Shown here one piece after another: positions 16,369 to 23,949 of a stretch of DNA of 64,000 nucleotides. The DNA comes from Rhizobiaceae bacterium MnEN-MB40S. GTDB lineage: Bacteria > Pseudomonadota > Alphaproteobacteria > Rhizobiales > Rhizobiaceae. The notes beneath the pieces are model-generated. The model ran no database searches. It saw nothing but the letters and a program-made list of their open reading frames with translations, and was not told the DNA's origin. The stretch covers positions 1 to 64,000 of the forward strand of contig BRLC01000010.1 in the NCBI GenBank assembly GCA_024343425.1, written 5' to 3'. Every line of letters begins with the position of its first letter. The stretch's first letter is position 1. A program made the position numbers and the translations under genes.

Positions 16369-17691
16369 TTGACCAAATTGAACATCGCCGTAATCGGCAG
16401 CGGCATTTCGGGACTGTCGGCGGCATGGCTGCTTGCGAAGAAGCACACTGTCACGATATTCGAAAAGGCGGACTACGCCGGCGGACACGCCAACACCGTG
16501 GATGTGATGACCGGCGACGGACCGGCGTCCGTCGATACGGGATTCATTGTTTTCAACGAAACAAATTATCCGAACCTCAGCGCTCTCTTCCGCCATCTCG
16601 GCGTCGCCTGTGATGACACGGTGATGGGCTTCTCACTGACCTGCGACGACGGCCGATACGAGTACAGCGCATCGGGCGCCAACGGATATTTCGGTCAGCG
16701 CAGCAATATCGCCCGGATCAGGCATTGGGTTCTTTTGAAAGAAATTGCGCGGTTTTTCTCGGAAGCCAAGACGAGAATGGGAATCTATCACAAGGATACG
16801 CCGCTCGGCGAATTCCTGAAGCGCGAGAACTATTCGCAAAGCTTCATCGAAGATCACATTCTGCCGATGGGCGCAGCCATCTGGTCGTCGACGACTGACG
16901 ACATGCTCGCCTTTCCGGCGCAAAGCTTCATCCAATTCTACGACAATCACGGAATGCTGCAGTTCAAGAACCGACCCCTTTGGCGAACGGTCAAAGGCGG
17001 CAGCCGCAACTATGTCAGCCGTATTCTCGAAGACAGCGCTCTTGATCTCCGGCTCGGAACGGACCTGAAGCATGTCCGGCGCAAAGGGGATTGCGTGACG
17101 CTGGAAACAACGGATGGCGTGGTCCGTCTGTTTGATCATGTGGTCATGGCCACGCATCCCGATCAGGCGCTTGGACTACTCGGCGACGCAGACGCCGCGG
17201 AACAGGGTCTACTGTCGCAGTTCACCTATCAGAAGAACATCGCGGTTCTTCATCGCGATCCCTCATGGATGCCTCGGCGCCGCCGGCTCTGGACAAGCTG
17301 GAACTATCTGAAATCAGGCGGCAGCGGAGATTTGTGCGTGACCTACTGGATGAACCAGCTGCAGCAACTGCCGACGCGCGAAAATCTGTTCGTTACTCTC
17401 AACCCGACTGAAGAAATCGATCCCGATCTGGTCGTTCGCAGTTTCAACTACGAACATCCGGTCTTCGACGCCGAGGCCCTGCGCGCGCAGACGAAAATGG
17501 CTTCGATCCAGGGACAACGACGGACATGGTTCTGCGGGAGCTGGCTCGGCTACGGTTTCCACGAAGACGGCATCGCCAGCGGCCTGAAAGTTGCGGAACA
17601 ACTTGGAGGCGTCGCCCGCCCCTGGCGCAGGGATCAGGACTACATCCGCAACGCCCCGTCCGAACAGCTTGAATTGCAGGTTGCGGAATGA
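16369..17691 (+). CDS. NAD(P)/FAD-dependent amine-oxidase-like oxidoreductase
   Basis: A 440-residue flavoprotein. The N-terminus KLNIAVIGSGISGLSAAWLLAKKHTVTIFEKADYAGGHANTV is a Rossmann dinucleotide fold with the family-typical GGHANT; the C-terminal FAD contact is GSWLGYGFHEDGIASGLKVAEQL. It starts at TTG 16369, supported by CGGAGG just upstream. It overlaps the DUF1365 gene by four bases. In ECF11 regulons of other alphaproteobacteria, this family and DUF1365 sit beside a cyclopropane-synthase-like methyltransferase and act on membrane fatty acids; no such methyltransferase is present here. Confidence 0.88.
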   Translation: MTKLNIAVIGSGISGLSAAWLLAKKHTVTIFEKADYAGGHANTVDVMTGDGPASVDTGFIVFNETNYPNLSALFRHLGVACDDTVMGFSLTCDDGRYEYSASGANGYFGQRSNIARIRHWVLLKEIARFFSEAKTRMGIYHKDTPLGEFLKRENYSQSFIEDHILPMGAAIWSSTTDDMLAFPAQSFIQFYDNHGMLQFKNRPLWRTVKGGSRNYVSRILEDSALDLRLGTDLKHVRRKGDCVTLETTDGVVRLFDHVVMATHPDQALGLLGDADAAEQGLLSQFTYQKNIAVLHRDPSWMPRRRRLWTSWNYLKSGGSGDLCVTYWMNQLQQLPTRENLFVTLNPTEEIDPDLVVRSFNYEHPVFDAEALRAQTKMASIQGQRRTWFCGSWLGYGFHEDGIASGLKVAEQLGGVARPWRRDQDYIRNAPSEQLELQVAE

Positions 17692-18482
17692 CCCTGAGCG
17701 AGGGAATTTTCGTGGGGACGGTGATGCACAAGCGGATGCGGCCCGTACGGCACGAATTCCGCTATTCGGTATTCTCCCTTCTGATCGATGTCGACCGGAT
17801 GGATGAGATTGCAAATGGTCTTCGGTTGCTGTCCGTTGATCGCGGAAATCTTTTCTCGATCTTTCGTCGCGATCACGGCGACGGCGACGGACAATTGCGA
17901 CGGCATCTCGACGGGTTGGCGACGCGGATGATCGGGCCTGAACGCATGCAACGATGGCTGATGCTGACCTATCCGCGCATTGTCGGATACGTATTCAATC
18001 CCCTGACTGTCTATTATGGACTGGACGGGGATGGTCATATCAGAGGCGTCGTCTACGAGGTCAGCAACACGTTTGGCGAACGCCACAGCTACGCGCTTCC
18101 GGTGGAAGCGGACGGAGCCGCCATACGTCAGACGGCGGACAAGGCGTTTTACGTGTCGCCGTTCAACCCGGTCGCCGGACGCTACCGGTTCCGCACCCGT
18201 GCGCCGGAAGAAACGGCGCACATGACGATCCTGCTGGAAGATGAGGCCGGCCCGATGTTCGCTGCGGCTTTTTCCGGCAAACGACAGCCGCTGACGGACA
18301 AGGCGCTATCCGCCTTGCTTCTGCGCCACTGGTTCATGACGTTCAAGGTGTGGGGAGGTATCCATTATGAAGCTCTGCGCCTTTGGATCAAAGGCCTGAA
18401 AATCTATCCGCGTCCTGCAAAAGGCGAGGAAACCGAAGCCTACGCCCGGTCCTTGATCATGCGTCCGACCGCCCGGAAGTAA
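17688..18482 (+). CDS. DUF1365 domain protein
   Basis: A 264-residue protein. GTVMHKRMRPVRHEFRYSVFSLLIDVD at the start, YPRIVGYVFNPLTVYYGLDGDG in the middle and YVSPFNPVAGRYRFR later are characteristic DUF1365 segments. It is coupled to the oxidoreductase gene by ATGA. The 3' end overlaps the convergent SDR gene by 43 bases. The family accompanies fatty-acid modifying enzymes under sigma/ChrR control; its own activity is not established. Confidence 0.88.
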   Translation: MTLSEGIFVGTVMHKRMRPVRHEFRYSVFSLLIDVDRMDEIANGLRLLSVDRGNLFSIFRRDHGDGDGQLRRHLDGLATRMIGPERMQRWLMLTYPRIVGYVFNPLTVYYGLDGDGHIRGVVYEVSNTFGERHSYALPVEADGAAIRQTADKAFYVSPFNPVAGRYRFRTRAPEETAHMTILLEDEAGPMFAAAFSGKRQPLTDKALSALLLRHWFMTFKVWGGIHYEALRLWIKGLKIYPRPAKGEETEAYARSLIMRPTARK

Positions 18483-19207
18483 AGGGCGTTCGGCAGACAG
18501 CGCAACAGGCCGAAAACAGTCGCAAAGGGATGAGGAAAGCGGATTTCAAAACGCTCTTTCTGAATGCCGCTTATGATGTAGTCGGCCGCCTGCTCCGCGC
18601 TTATCAGCTGCGGCATATTGAAATCATTCTTTTGAGTGAGCTTCGTATCGACAAATCCCGGATTGACCAAAGTGATACGGATATTGAAGCGTTTGAGGTC
18701 GAGCTTGAGAGTTTCGGCGAGATTGATCAGCGCGGCCTTTGTCGGTCCGTAGTTCACTGTCCTGGGCAAGCCGCGGTAGCCCGACAGCGACCCCACGATG
18801 ACAATATGTCCCTTGCCTTGTCGTTTCATGATCGGAACCAGGGCGGCGATCGCATGAATAGCGCCCATGTAGTTGACCTCGACGCCCCTTCGTATGGACG
18901 CGATGTCGATATCTCCGGGTTCGAGCGGCTTCCAGGCTCCGGCTGACAGAACGACGGTGTCTATCGCTCCGAATCTGCTCGCGATGTCTTTCGCGGTATT
19001 GTCGACAGCCTCTGCATCGGTGATGTCCAGGGGAAATGCCGCTATTCCTCGCCCCTGCTTTTCCATCTCGTACAAGGGATCCGTCGACCGGGCGGACACG
19101 GCGATATTCTGAGCCATGCCGGCGACCTTTTCCGCAAAGGCCCTGCCGATGCCGGAACTTGCGCCGATCACCCAGACATTGCCAGGGTCAATATTCAAGG
19201 CCGCCAT
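18440..19207 (-). CDS. Short-chain dehydrogenase/reductase, third gene of the sigma/ChrR operon
   Basis: A 255-residue classical SDR: VWVIGASSGIGRAFAEKV for NAD(P) binding (~12-29), VVLSAGAW in place of the NNAG motif, catalytic Ser in IVGSLSGYRGLP and Tyr-x3-Lys in NYGPTKAALINLAE. It follows the ChrR-like gene by 3 bp, so it is part of the sigma operon. Substrate is unknown; in other alphaproteobacteria SDR genes of this kind belong to the same photooxidative-stress locus. Confidence 0.88.
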   Translation of the reverse strand: MAALNIDPGNVWVIGASSGIGRAFAEKVAGMAQNIAVSARSTDPLYEMEKQGRGIAAFPLDITDAEAVDNTAKDIASRFGAIDTVVLSAGAWKPLEPGDIDIASIRRGVEVNYMGAIHAIAALVPIMKRQGKGHIVIVGSLSGYRGLPRTVNYGPTKAALINLAETLKLDLKRFNIRITLVNPGFVDTKLTQKNDFNMPQLISAEQAADYIISGIQKERFEIRFPHPFATVFGLLRCLPNALYFRAVGRMIKDRA

Positions 19208-19210
19208 GGG

Positions 19211-19855
19211 TCAAATGCCGATGAACGGCTGCAGGATCCGGCTGATCAGGCCTTTGAACCGCGTCGGGTGCTCCGATGCTATCAAACAGATGCAATCGAC
19301 ATCGGAATCGACAATCGGCTCATGTTCGACATGTTCGTCAAGATCGGCGATATCGCCGGCTGCAAACCGCCCGAAGACGTCGCTGTAGGAGCCCTCGAGA
19401 ATAAGGGTCATCTCGGCGCCGCCATGGCCGTGTTCCGGCATCTTTTTGCCTGGGGCGACCTTCAGCATGTAAAGCGAAGACGTCGTCGATGCGATGTCGA
19501 TACGATGGCGCTGCATGCCAGGCACGATGGTGCGCCAGGGCACGTCATGCAGATTGTCGCCGATCAGACGCGACAGCGGCAAAGGCACGTCCCCTGAGAC
19601 AGGTTCCGGCGGCGGCGGCGCTTCCGGCTCGACATCAAGCATGCGCGACAGGCGATCGAACGCGCCGGCGGAAAGCGGCGTCCCTTCGGACGCCTCGAGA
19701 ACGGCGCCGCCCAGGGATTCGGCGGCGCGAACGGCTTCACGACCCTCCGGGCACATTGCAAGATGTGACGCGACGACTACGGCGAACGCCTCGTCGAAAT
19801 CGCCGCTGGCGTAACGCATGATCGAGGCGTCATCGAGATGGTGATGAACGGTCAT
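19211..19855 (-). CDS. ChrR-like cupin anti-sigma factor with one zinc ligand replaced
   Basis: A 214-residue protein with the two-domain ChrR layout. The N-terminal anti-sigma domain has HHH at 4-6, His31 and Cys35 at the positions of the R. sphaeroides ChrR zinc ligands, but position 38 is Gly (SHLAMCPEGREA) where ChrR has Cys. The C-terminal cupin keeps PEHGHGGAEMTLILEGSY and a later HVEHEP, the metal-ligand pattern of the ChrR sensing domain, and ends LQPFIGI like the reference LVQPFFRI. It overlaps the sigma gene by four bases. It should hold the sigma factor inactive until singlet oxygen or a related signal. Confidence 0.88.
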   Translation of the reverse strand: MTVHHHLDDASIMRYASGDFDEAFAVVVASHLAMCPEGREAVRAAESLGGAVLEASEGTPLSAGAFDRLSRMLDVEPEAPPPPEPVSGDVPLPLSRLIGDNLHDVPWRTIVPGMQRHRIDIASTTSSLYMLKVAPGKKMPEHGHGGAEMTLILEGSYSDVFGRFAAGDIADLDEHVEHEPIVDSDVDCICLIASEHPTRFKGLISRILQPFIGI

Positions 19856-20451
19856 CCAAGATCTTCCAGTTCTTCCCTCAGTTTGCGATAGGCTAGACGC
19901 AGTCGCGACTTGACTGTGCCGATCGGCAGATCGAGATCGCGCGCGATCTCGCTGTGCGGCTTGTATTCGGCAAACGCCATTTCAACGACCTGTCTCTGCT
20001 CCGACGGGAGTTTTTCCAGTGCGCTACGGACCAGGTCGCCCTGCTGGCTGCCAATGGCTTCCGCCTCTGGACTCTCGTCCTCGCTTGCGACCATCAAGGT
20101 CTCGACATCGATATAGGGTTGCGCCGGCAAGCGGCGCAACCGATCGATGCGGGCGTTTCGGGCGACCGTGTAGATCCAGGTGCTCACCGCGCCTTTGTCC
20201 GGACGATACAGCTCAGCCTTGCGCCATACGGTCAGCATCACGTCCTGCACCAGATCCTCCGCAAGGTCGGAGGACGCACCGGATTTCTCCATCATACCTT
20301 TAATTCTGGGGCCGAACCTGTCGAACAGAATTTCGAACGACGCCTTGTCTCTGGAGGTCGCAACCTCCACCATAAGAGCCTTCAGATAGTCCTGATCCGC
20401 TGCGGGGTCCGGATTCTCGATCGGCATATCCGTTCTCAAGACACTCAACAT
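19852..20451 (-). CDS. ECF sigma factor, RpoE/ECF11 type
   Basis: A 199-residue extracytoplasmic-function sigma factor. Region 2 holds FEILFDRFGPRIKGMM...DLAEDLVQDVMLTVWRKAELYRPDKGAVSTWIYTVARNARIDRLRR (~33-105); region 4 is LPSEQRQVVEMAFAEYKPHSEIARDLDLPIGTVKSRLRLAYRKLREEL (~143-193). I chose ATG 20451, preceded by an AGGTCGGG, because a longer reading from 20499 would cover the promoter. It heads the sigma-ChrR-SDR operon and has its own TGATCT-N18-TATTCG promoter, which implies autoregulation. Confidence 0.92.
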   Translation of the reverse strand: MLSVLRTDMPIENPDPAADQDYLKALMVEVATSRDKASFEILFDRFGPRIKGMMEKSGASSDLAEDLVQDVMLTVWRKAELYRPDKGAVSTWIYTVARNARIDRLRRLPAQPYIDVETLMVASEDESPEAEAIGSQQGDLVRSALEKLPSEQRQVVEMAFAEYKPHSEIARDLDLPIGTVKSRLRLAYRKLREELEDLG

Positions 20452-20477
20452 GGTCCCGACCTGTTTACTGTCGGAAC

Positions 20478-20507
20478 CGAATACGTGGCGAAATTCCAAT
20501 CAGATCA
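20478..20507 (-). promoter_or_regulatory. ECF11-type autoregulatory promoter of the sigma operon
   Basis: On the minus strand TGATCT (20507-20502), 18 bases, TATTCG (20483-20478), with the -10 27 bp before ATG 20451. It differs by one base from the TGATCC -35 of the two target promoters at 16244 and 16311. Identical spacing in all three supports recognition by the encoded sigma factor. Confidence 0.65.
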
Positions 20508-20624
20508 CAATTTTCCAAAAAATTATAGTCACGGCCGCCGTCGCCCGGGCCTGCGCAATTCAAACTTGCTGCCGTTTGCAATTCGCGAGCTTATGTGGCT
20601 CATTGCCGGAAGGAGGAATCCAAC

Positions 20625-21395
20625 ATGAAACTATCGTCCCATTTTGCGGATATTGAGGGACAATCCGTCTTTATAACGGGTGGCGGTTCGGGCATTGGCG
20701 CGGCCCTGACCGAAGGATTTGTCGCCGAGGGCGCGAAGGTCGCTTTTGTGCAGCGTTCGGATGCAACCGATCTCTGCGATCGCCTGGAAGCGACGTATGG
20801 AAACCGGCCCATGTTCATTCCGTGCGACGTGACCGACGTGGACGCTTTGAACACGGCCATGGAAGAAGCGAAAAGCGGCCATGGCGCGATCACCATCCTC
20901 ATCAACAATGCGGCGTCCGACAACCGTCATGGACTGGCGGACTATTCCGTGGAAGACTGGAACGCCTCGCTGAACATCAATCTGCGGCCGCACTTCTTCA
21001 CGTGCCAGAAAGCAGCGCCGGACATGCGCGCGGCGGGCGGCGGCTCCATCATCAACTTCTCGTCGATTTCCTACATGATGGGCAACGGTGACTACCCCGC
21101 CTACGTCGCAGCGAAATCTGCTATCACGGGACTGACGAGAGGCCTTGCCCGAGAGCTGGGCCCCGACAATATCCGCGTGAACGCACTGATGCCCGGCTGG
21201 GTGCTGACGGAACGCCAGCGCCGCCTCTGGGTTACCGAAGAAGCGCTTCAGGCGCATATCGACCGGCAGTGCCTGAAGCAGGAAATCATGCCCGAGGACA
21301 TGGTCGAGCCTACGCTCTTTCTGGCGTCGTCCGCCTCGCGCATGATGACCGGACAGGCGCTCGTCGTCGACGCCGGCGTTGTTGTGACAGGGTAA
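20625..21395 (+). CDS. SDR oxidoreductase, probable sugar (galactose-type) dehydrogenase
   Basis: A 256-residue classical SDR: VFITGGGSGIGAALTEGF (~15-32), ILINNAASDNRHG, catalytic Ser in NFSSISYMMG, and Tyr-x3-Lys in YVAAKSAITGLTRGLARELG. AAGGAGGAATC before ATG 20625 fixes the start. It is the first gene of a run containing 2-dehydro-3-deoxygalactonokinase, KDPGal aldolase and a lactonase-type protein, so it most likely oxidises D-galactose (or a similar aldose) to the lactone. The specific substrate is inferred from neighbours. Confidence 0.82.
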   Translation: MKLSSHFADIEGQSVFITGGGSGIGAALTEGFVAEGAKVAFVQRSDATDLCDRLEATYGNRPMFIPCDVTDVDALNTAMEEAKSGHGAITILINNAASDNRHGLADYSVEDWNASLNINLRPHFFTCQKAAPDMRAAGGGSIINFSSISYMMGNGDYPAYVAAKSAITGLTRGLARELGPDNIRVNALMPGWVLTERQRRLWVTEEALQAHIDRQCLKQEIMPEDMVEPTLFLASSASRMMTGQALVVDAGVVVTG

Positions 21396-21399
21396 AGAC

Positions 21400-22335
21400 A
21401 TGACTCCTTTCTATGCCGCCTCCGACTGGGGAACGTCGTCGTTCCGGCTCTGGCTCATCTCCACGGAGGGGCAAATCATTGCCGAAAGGAATAGCGACCA
21501 GGGCTTGGCCGTCGCTGCGGCGTCCGGTTTCGCGCAGATCCTAGAAGACCATCTTGACGCTCTTGCCGCGCCCAAGGATCTTCCCGTCGTTATCTGCGGC
21601 ATGGCCGGCGCGCGACAGGGATGGCGCGAAGCGCCTTATCTTTCTGTTCCAGCCGCGCTGTCGGATATCTGCGACAACGCCGTCGAAATCGACGGTTCGA
21701 CGCGCCGGATCTGCATCCTGCCAGGCGTCGCCTCGCATGATCCGGTGACGCCCGACGTCATGCGCGGCGAGGAAACACCGCTTCTCGGCAATCACGCCGA
21801 TTCCGACACGACATACCTTGCCTGCCTGCCCGGAACCCACTCCAAATGGGTCCAGATCGACGAAGGAGCGATTGTCGGTTTCTCCACCTTTATGACGGGT
21901 GAATTGTTCGGACTACTCGCAAAACACTCTATCCTGAAACACGCCGTGGACGGTCATTCACAGATACACCGGGAAAGCCGGCACTTCGCGGAAGGCGTCA
22001 AGGCCGGCTACTCGAACCCGGAGGAAATCACCAGCCTCCTGTTCTCGATCAGGGCCGGACAATTGCTCCAGGACCGGACGGGTCAGGACGGCTATGACCG
22101 GCTTTCGGGTCTGCTGGTCGGATGCGAAATCGGCGGCGCTCGTGTGCGCTTCGGCCAGACGGAGAATCTCCGTCTTATCGCCTCGGGAGATCTCGCGTCC
22201 ATCTATGACACGGCTTTCGAACTGCTGGATATGCCGGTGACCACGGTAGACGCCCACAAGGCCGTTCTTGACGGTCTCGGCATTGCCGCCCGACGCCTCT
22301 TCCGGTTTCATGCAGGCAGCGGCGGAGGCCTGTAG
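21400..22335 (+). CDS. dgoK: 2-dehydro-3-deoxygalactonokinase
   Basis: A 311-residue sugar kinase of the DgoK family. It opens YAASDWGTSSFRLWLI, has VICGMAGARQGWREAPYL, a PGVASHDPVTPDVMRGEETPLLG block, CLPGTHSKWV (the family catalytic loop) and STFMTGELFGLL. It phosphorylates 2-dehydro-3-deoxy-D-galactonate at C6 in the De Ley-Doudoroff pathway. Five bases separate it from the SDR gene and one from the aldolase gene, so the three are one operon. Length is normal. Confidence 0.92.
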   Translation: MTPFYAASDWGTSSFRLWLISTEGQIIAERNSDQGLAVAAASGFAQILEDHLDALAAPKDLPVVICGMAGARQGWREAPYLSVPAALSDICDNAVEIDGSTRRICILPGVASHDPVTPDVMRGEETPLLGNHADSDTTYLACLPGTHSKWVQIDEGAIVGFSTFMTGELFGLLAKHSILKHAVDGHSQIHRESRHFAEGVKAGYSNPEEITSLLFSIRAGQLLQDRTGQDGYDRLSGLLVGCEIGGARVRFGQTENLRLIASGDLASIYDTAFELLDMPVTTVDAHKAVLDGLGIAARRLFRFHAGSGGGL

Positions 22336-22336
22336 G

Positions 22337-22978
22337 ATGAACACCGCTTCCGGCTGGCCGCCGCTGCAGCGATCTCTCGTCGCCATCCTGCGCGGGATAC
22401 GCCCGCATGAAGCCGCCGATATCGTGGCCGCTCTCTTAGAAGCCGGTTTCGAAGCCATCGAAATCCCGCTCAATTCGCCCGATCCCTTCGCTTCCATCGA
22501 AATCGCCGTGAACACCGCGCCGGACGGCGTCCTCATCGGCGCCGGCACTGTGCTTGCGCCTGAAGAGGTCGACCGTCTGTCGGAGATCGGCGGCAGGCTG
22601 GTGGTCAGCCCGAACGCCGACCCCGCCGTCATCAAACGGACGTCAGACCTCGGTCTCGTATCGATGCCGGGAGTCTTTACGGCGACCGAGGCTTTTTCAG
22701 CGCTTCGCGCCGGCGCCTCCGGCCTGAAATTCTTTCCCGCCAGCGTGCTCGGCGCGGCCGGCGTCGCCGCGATCAGGGCCGTGCTGCCGCTTGGAACCGA
22801 AATGGCCGCGGTAGGCGGCGTGTCGCATACGGATTTCGCATCCTACGCAAAAGCAGGCGTCCGAACCTTCGGTCTCGGATCCAGTCTTTACAAGCCCGGC
22901 CTGACCGCCGCCGAGGTCAAAATGCGCGCCGTGGAAGCCATTGAGGCATACGATAGAGTTTTCGGGAGACAGACATGA
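22337..22978 (+). CDS. dgoA: 2-dehydro-3-deoxy-6-phosphogalactonate aldolase
   Basis: A 213-residue class I aldolase of the KDPG/KDPGal family. It shows VAILRGIRPHEA near the N-terminus, the family Glu in GFEAIEIPLNSP, IGAGTVLAPEEVD, and the Schiff-base Lys in SGLKFFPASVLG (~residue 130). It splits KDPGal to pyruvate and glyceraldehyde-3-phosphate. I used ATG 22337 rather than an upstream frame inside dgoK. It overlaps the following lactonase-type gene by four bases. Confidence 0.92.
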   Translation: MNTASGWPPLQRSLVAILRGIRPHEAADIVAALLEAGFEAIEIPLNSPDPFASIEIAVNTAPDGVLIGAGTVLAPEEVDRLSEIGGRLVVSPNADPAVIKRTSDLGLVSMPGVFTATEAFSALRAGASGLKFFPASVLGAAGVAAIRAVLPLGTEMAAVGGVSHTDFASYAKAGVRTFGLGSSLYKPGLTAAEVKMRAVEAIEAYDRVFGRQT

Positions 22979-23859
22979 ACCAGACTGTGGCGACCTACAA
23001 GGATTTCAGCGAGACAGCGTGCGAGGTCGGCGAGGGTCCGACCTATGACACGGCGACCGGGACGACCTACTGGTTCGACATTCCCGGCAAGATGATGCTG
23101 GAGATGTCCGAGAACGGCGAGGAGACGATCCACACCCTGCCATTCGCAGCGAGCGTGCTGGCTGTGATCGACGACGAAAACCAGCTGATTGCAACGGAGA
23201 ACGGTCTGTTCCGGCGCACCGTCGCAGACGGCTCGCTGACGCTGATTAAGGAACTCGAGCCCGACAAGCCGGAGAACCGTTCCAATGACGGCCGGGTGCA
23301 CCCTTCCGGCGCCTTGTGGATCGGCACGATGGGCTGGCAAAGCGCCGATAACGCCGGAGCCATCTATCACTTCCACAAGGGAGAACTCAAAACGCTTTAT
23401 GACGCGATCACCGTTCCGAATGCGATCTGCTTCACGGCCGACGGCGGGACCGGATACTTCACCGACACACCCACCAAAAAAGTCATGCGCGTCGCGCTCG
23501 ATCCTGAGACAGGACTGCCGGCCGCCGAACCGACCGTGTTTCTGGACGTGGCGGCGAACGAACGCGGCTTTCCCGACGGCGCGGTGGTCGACGCGGACGG
23601 CAATTTCTGGTGCGCCCGCTGGGACGGAGGCTGTATCCAGGGCTTCGACCCGCGCGGCGTCTGCTTCGAGACGATTGAACTGCCGACGGACCGGATCACC
23701 TGCCCGGCCTTCGTCGGCCGTGATCTTTCGAGCATGATCGTGACGTCGGCCTATATCGGCCTCGACGACGATCAGATGCGCGCGCAGCCGGACGCCGGCG
23801 AAACCTTTCTCCTCGAGGCGCGGTTTCGCGGAAAGGCAGACCCTCGCGTTGTGATCTGA
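22975..23859 (+). CDS. SMP-30/gluconolactonase family protein, probable galactonolactonase
   Basis: A 294-residue beta-propeller protein. CEVGEGPTYDTATGTTYWFDIPG (~14-37) contains the metal-binding Glu, NRSNDGRVHPSGALWIGTMG holds the Asn-Asp-Gly block, and NAICFTADGGTGYFTDTPTKKV and GFPDGAVVDADGNFWCARWDGG hold the later Asn and Asp ligands. The family hydrolyses aldonolactones with a divalent metal. Its place after the aldolase (ATGA overlap) suits the lactone step of the galactose pathway. A galactonate dehydratase is missing from the run and must be elsewhere if the pathway is complete. Confidence 0.88.
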   Translation: MNQTVATYKDFSETACEVGEGPTYDTATGTTYWFDIPGKMMLEMSENGEETIHTLPFAASVLAVIDDENQLIATENGLFRRTVADGSLTLIKELEPDKPENRSNDGRVHPSGALWIGTMGWQSADNAGAIYHFHKGELKTLYDAITVPNAICFTADGGTGYFTDTPTKKVMRVALDPETGLPAAEPTVFLDVAANERGFPDGAVVDADGNFWCARWDGGCIQGFDPRGVCFETIELPTDRITCPAFVGRDLSSMIVTSAYIGLDDDQMRAQPDAGETFLLEARFRGKADPRVVI

Positions 23860-23949
23860 GGGAACCGATGAAGGGTCAAGGTTGTTTCACCCCGAGCCCG
23901 ATGCTATCCAACCAACAGCTGTTTCGCCTAATCAAACCGGACCCCCGCC

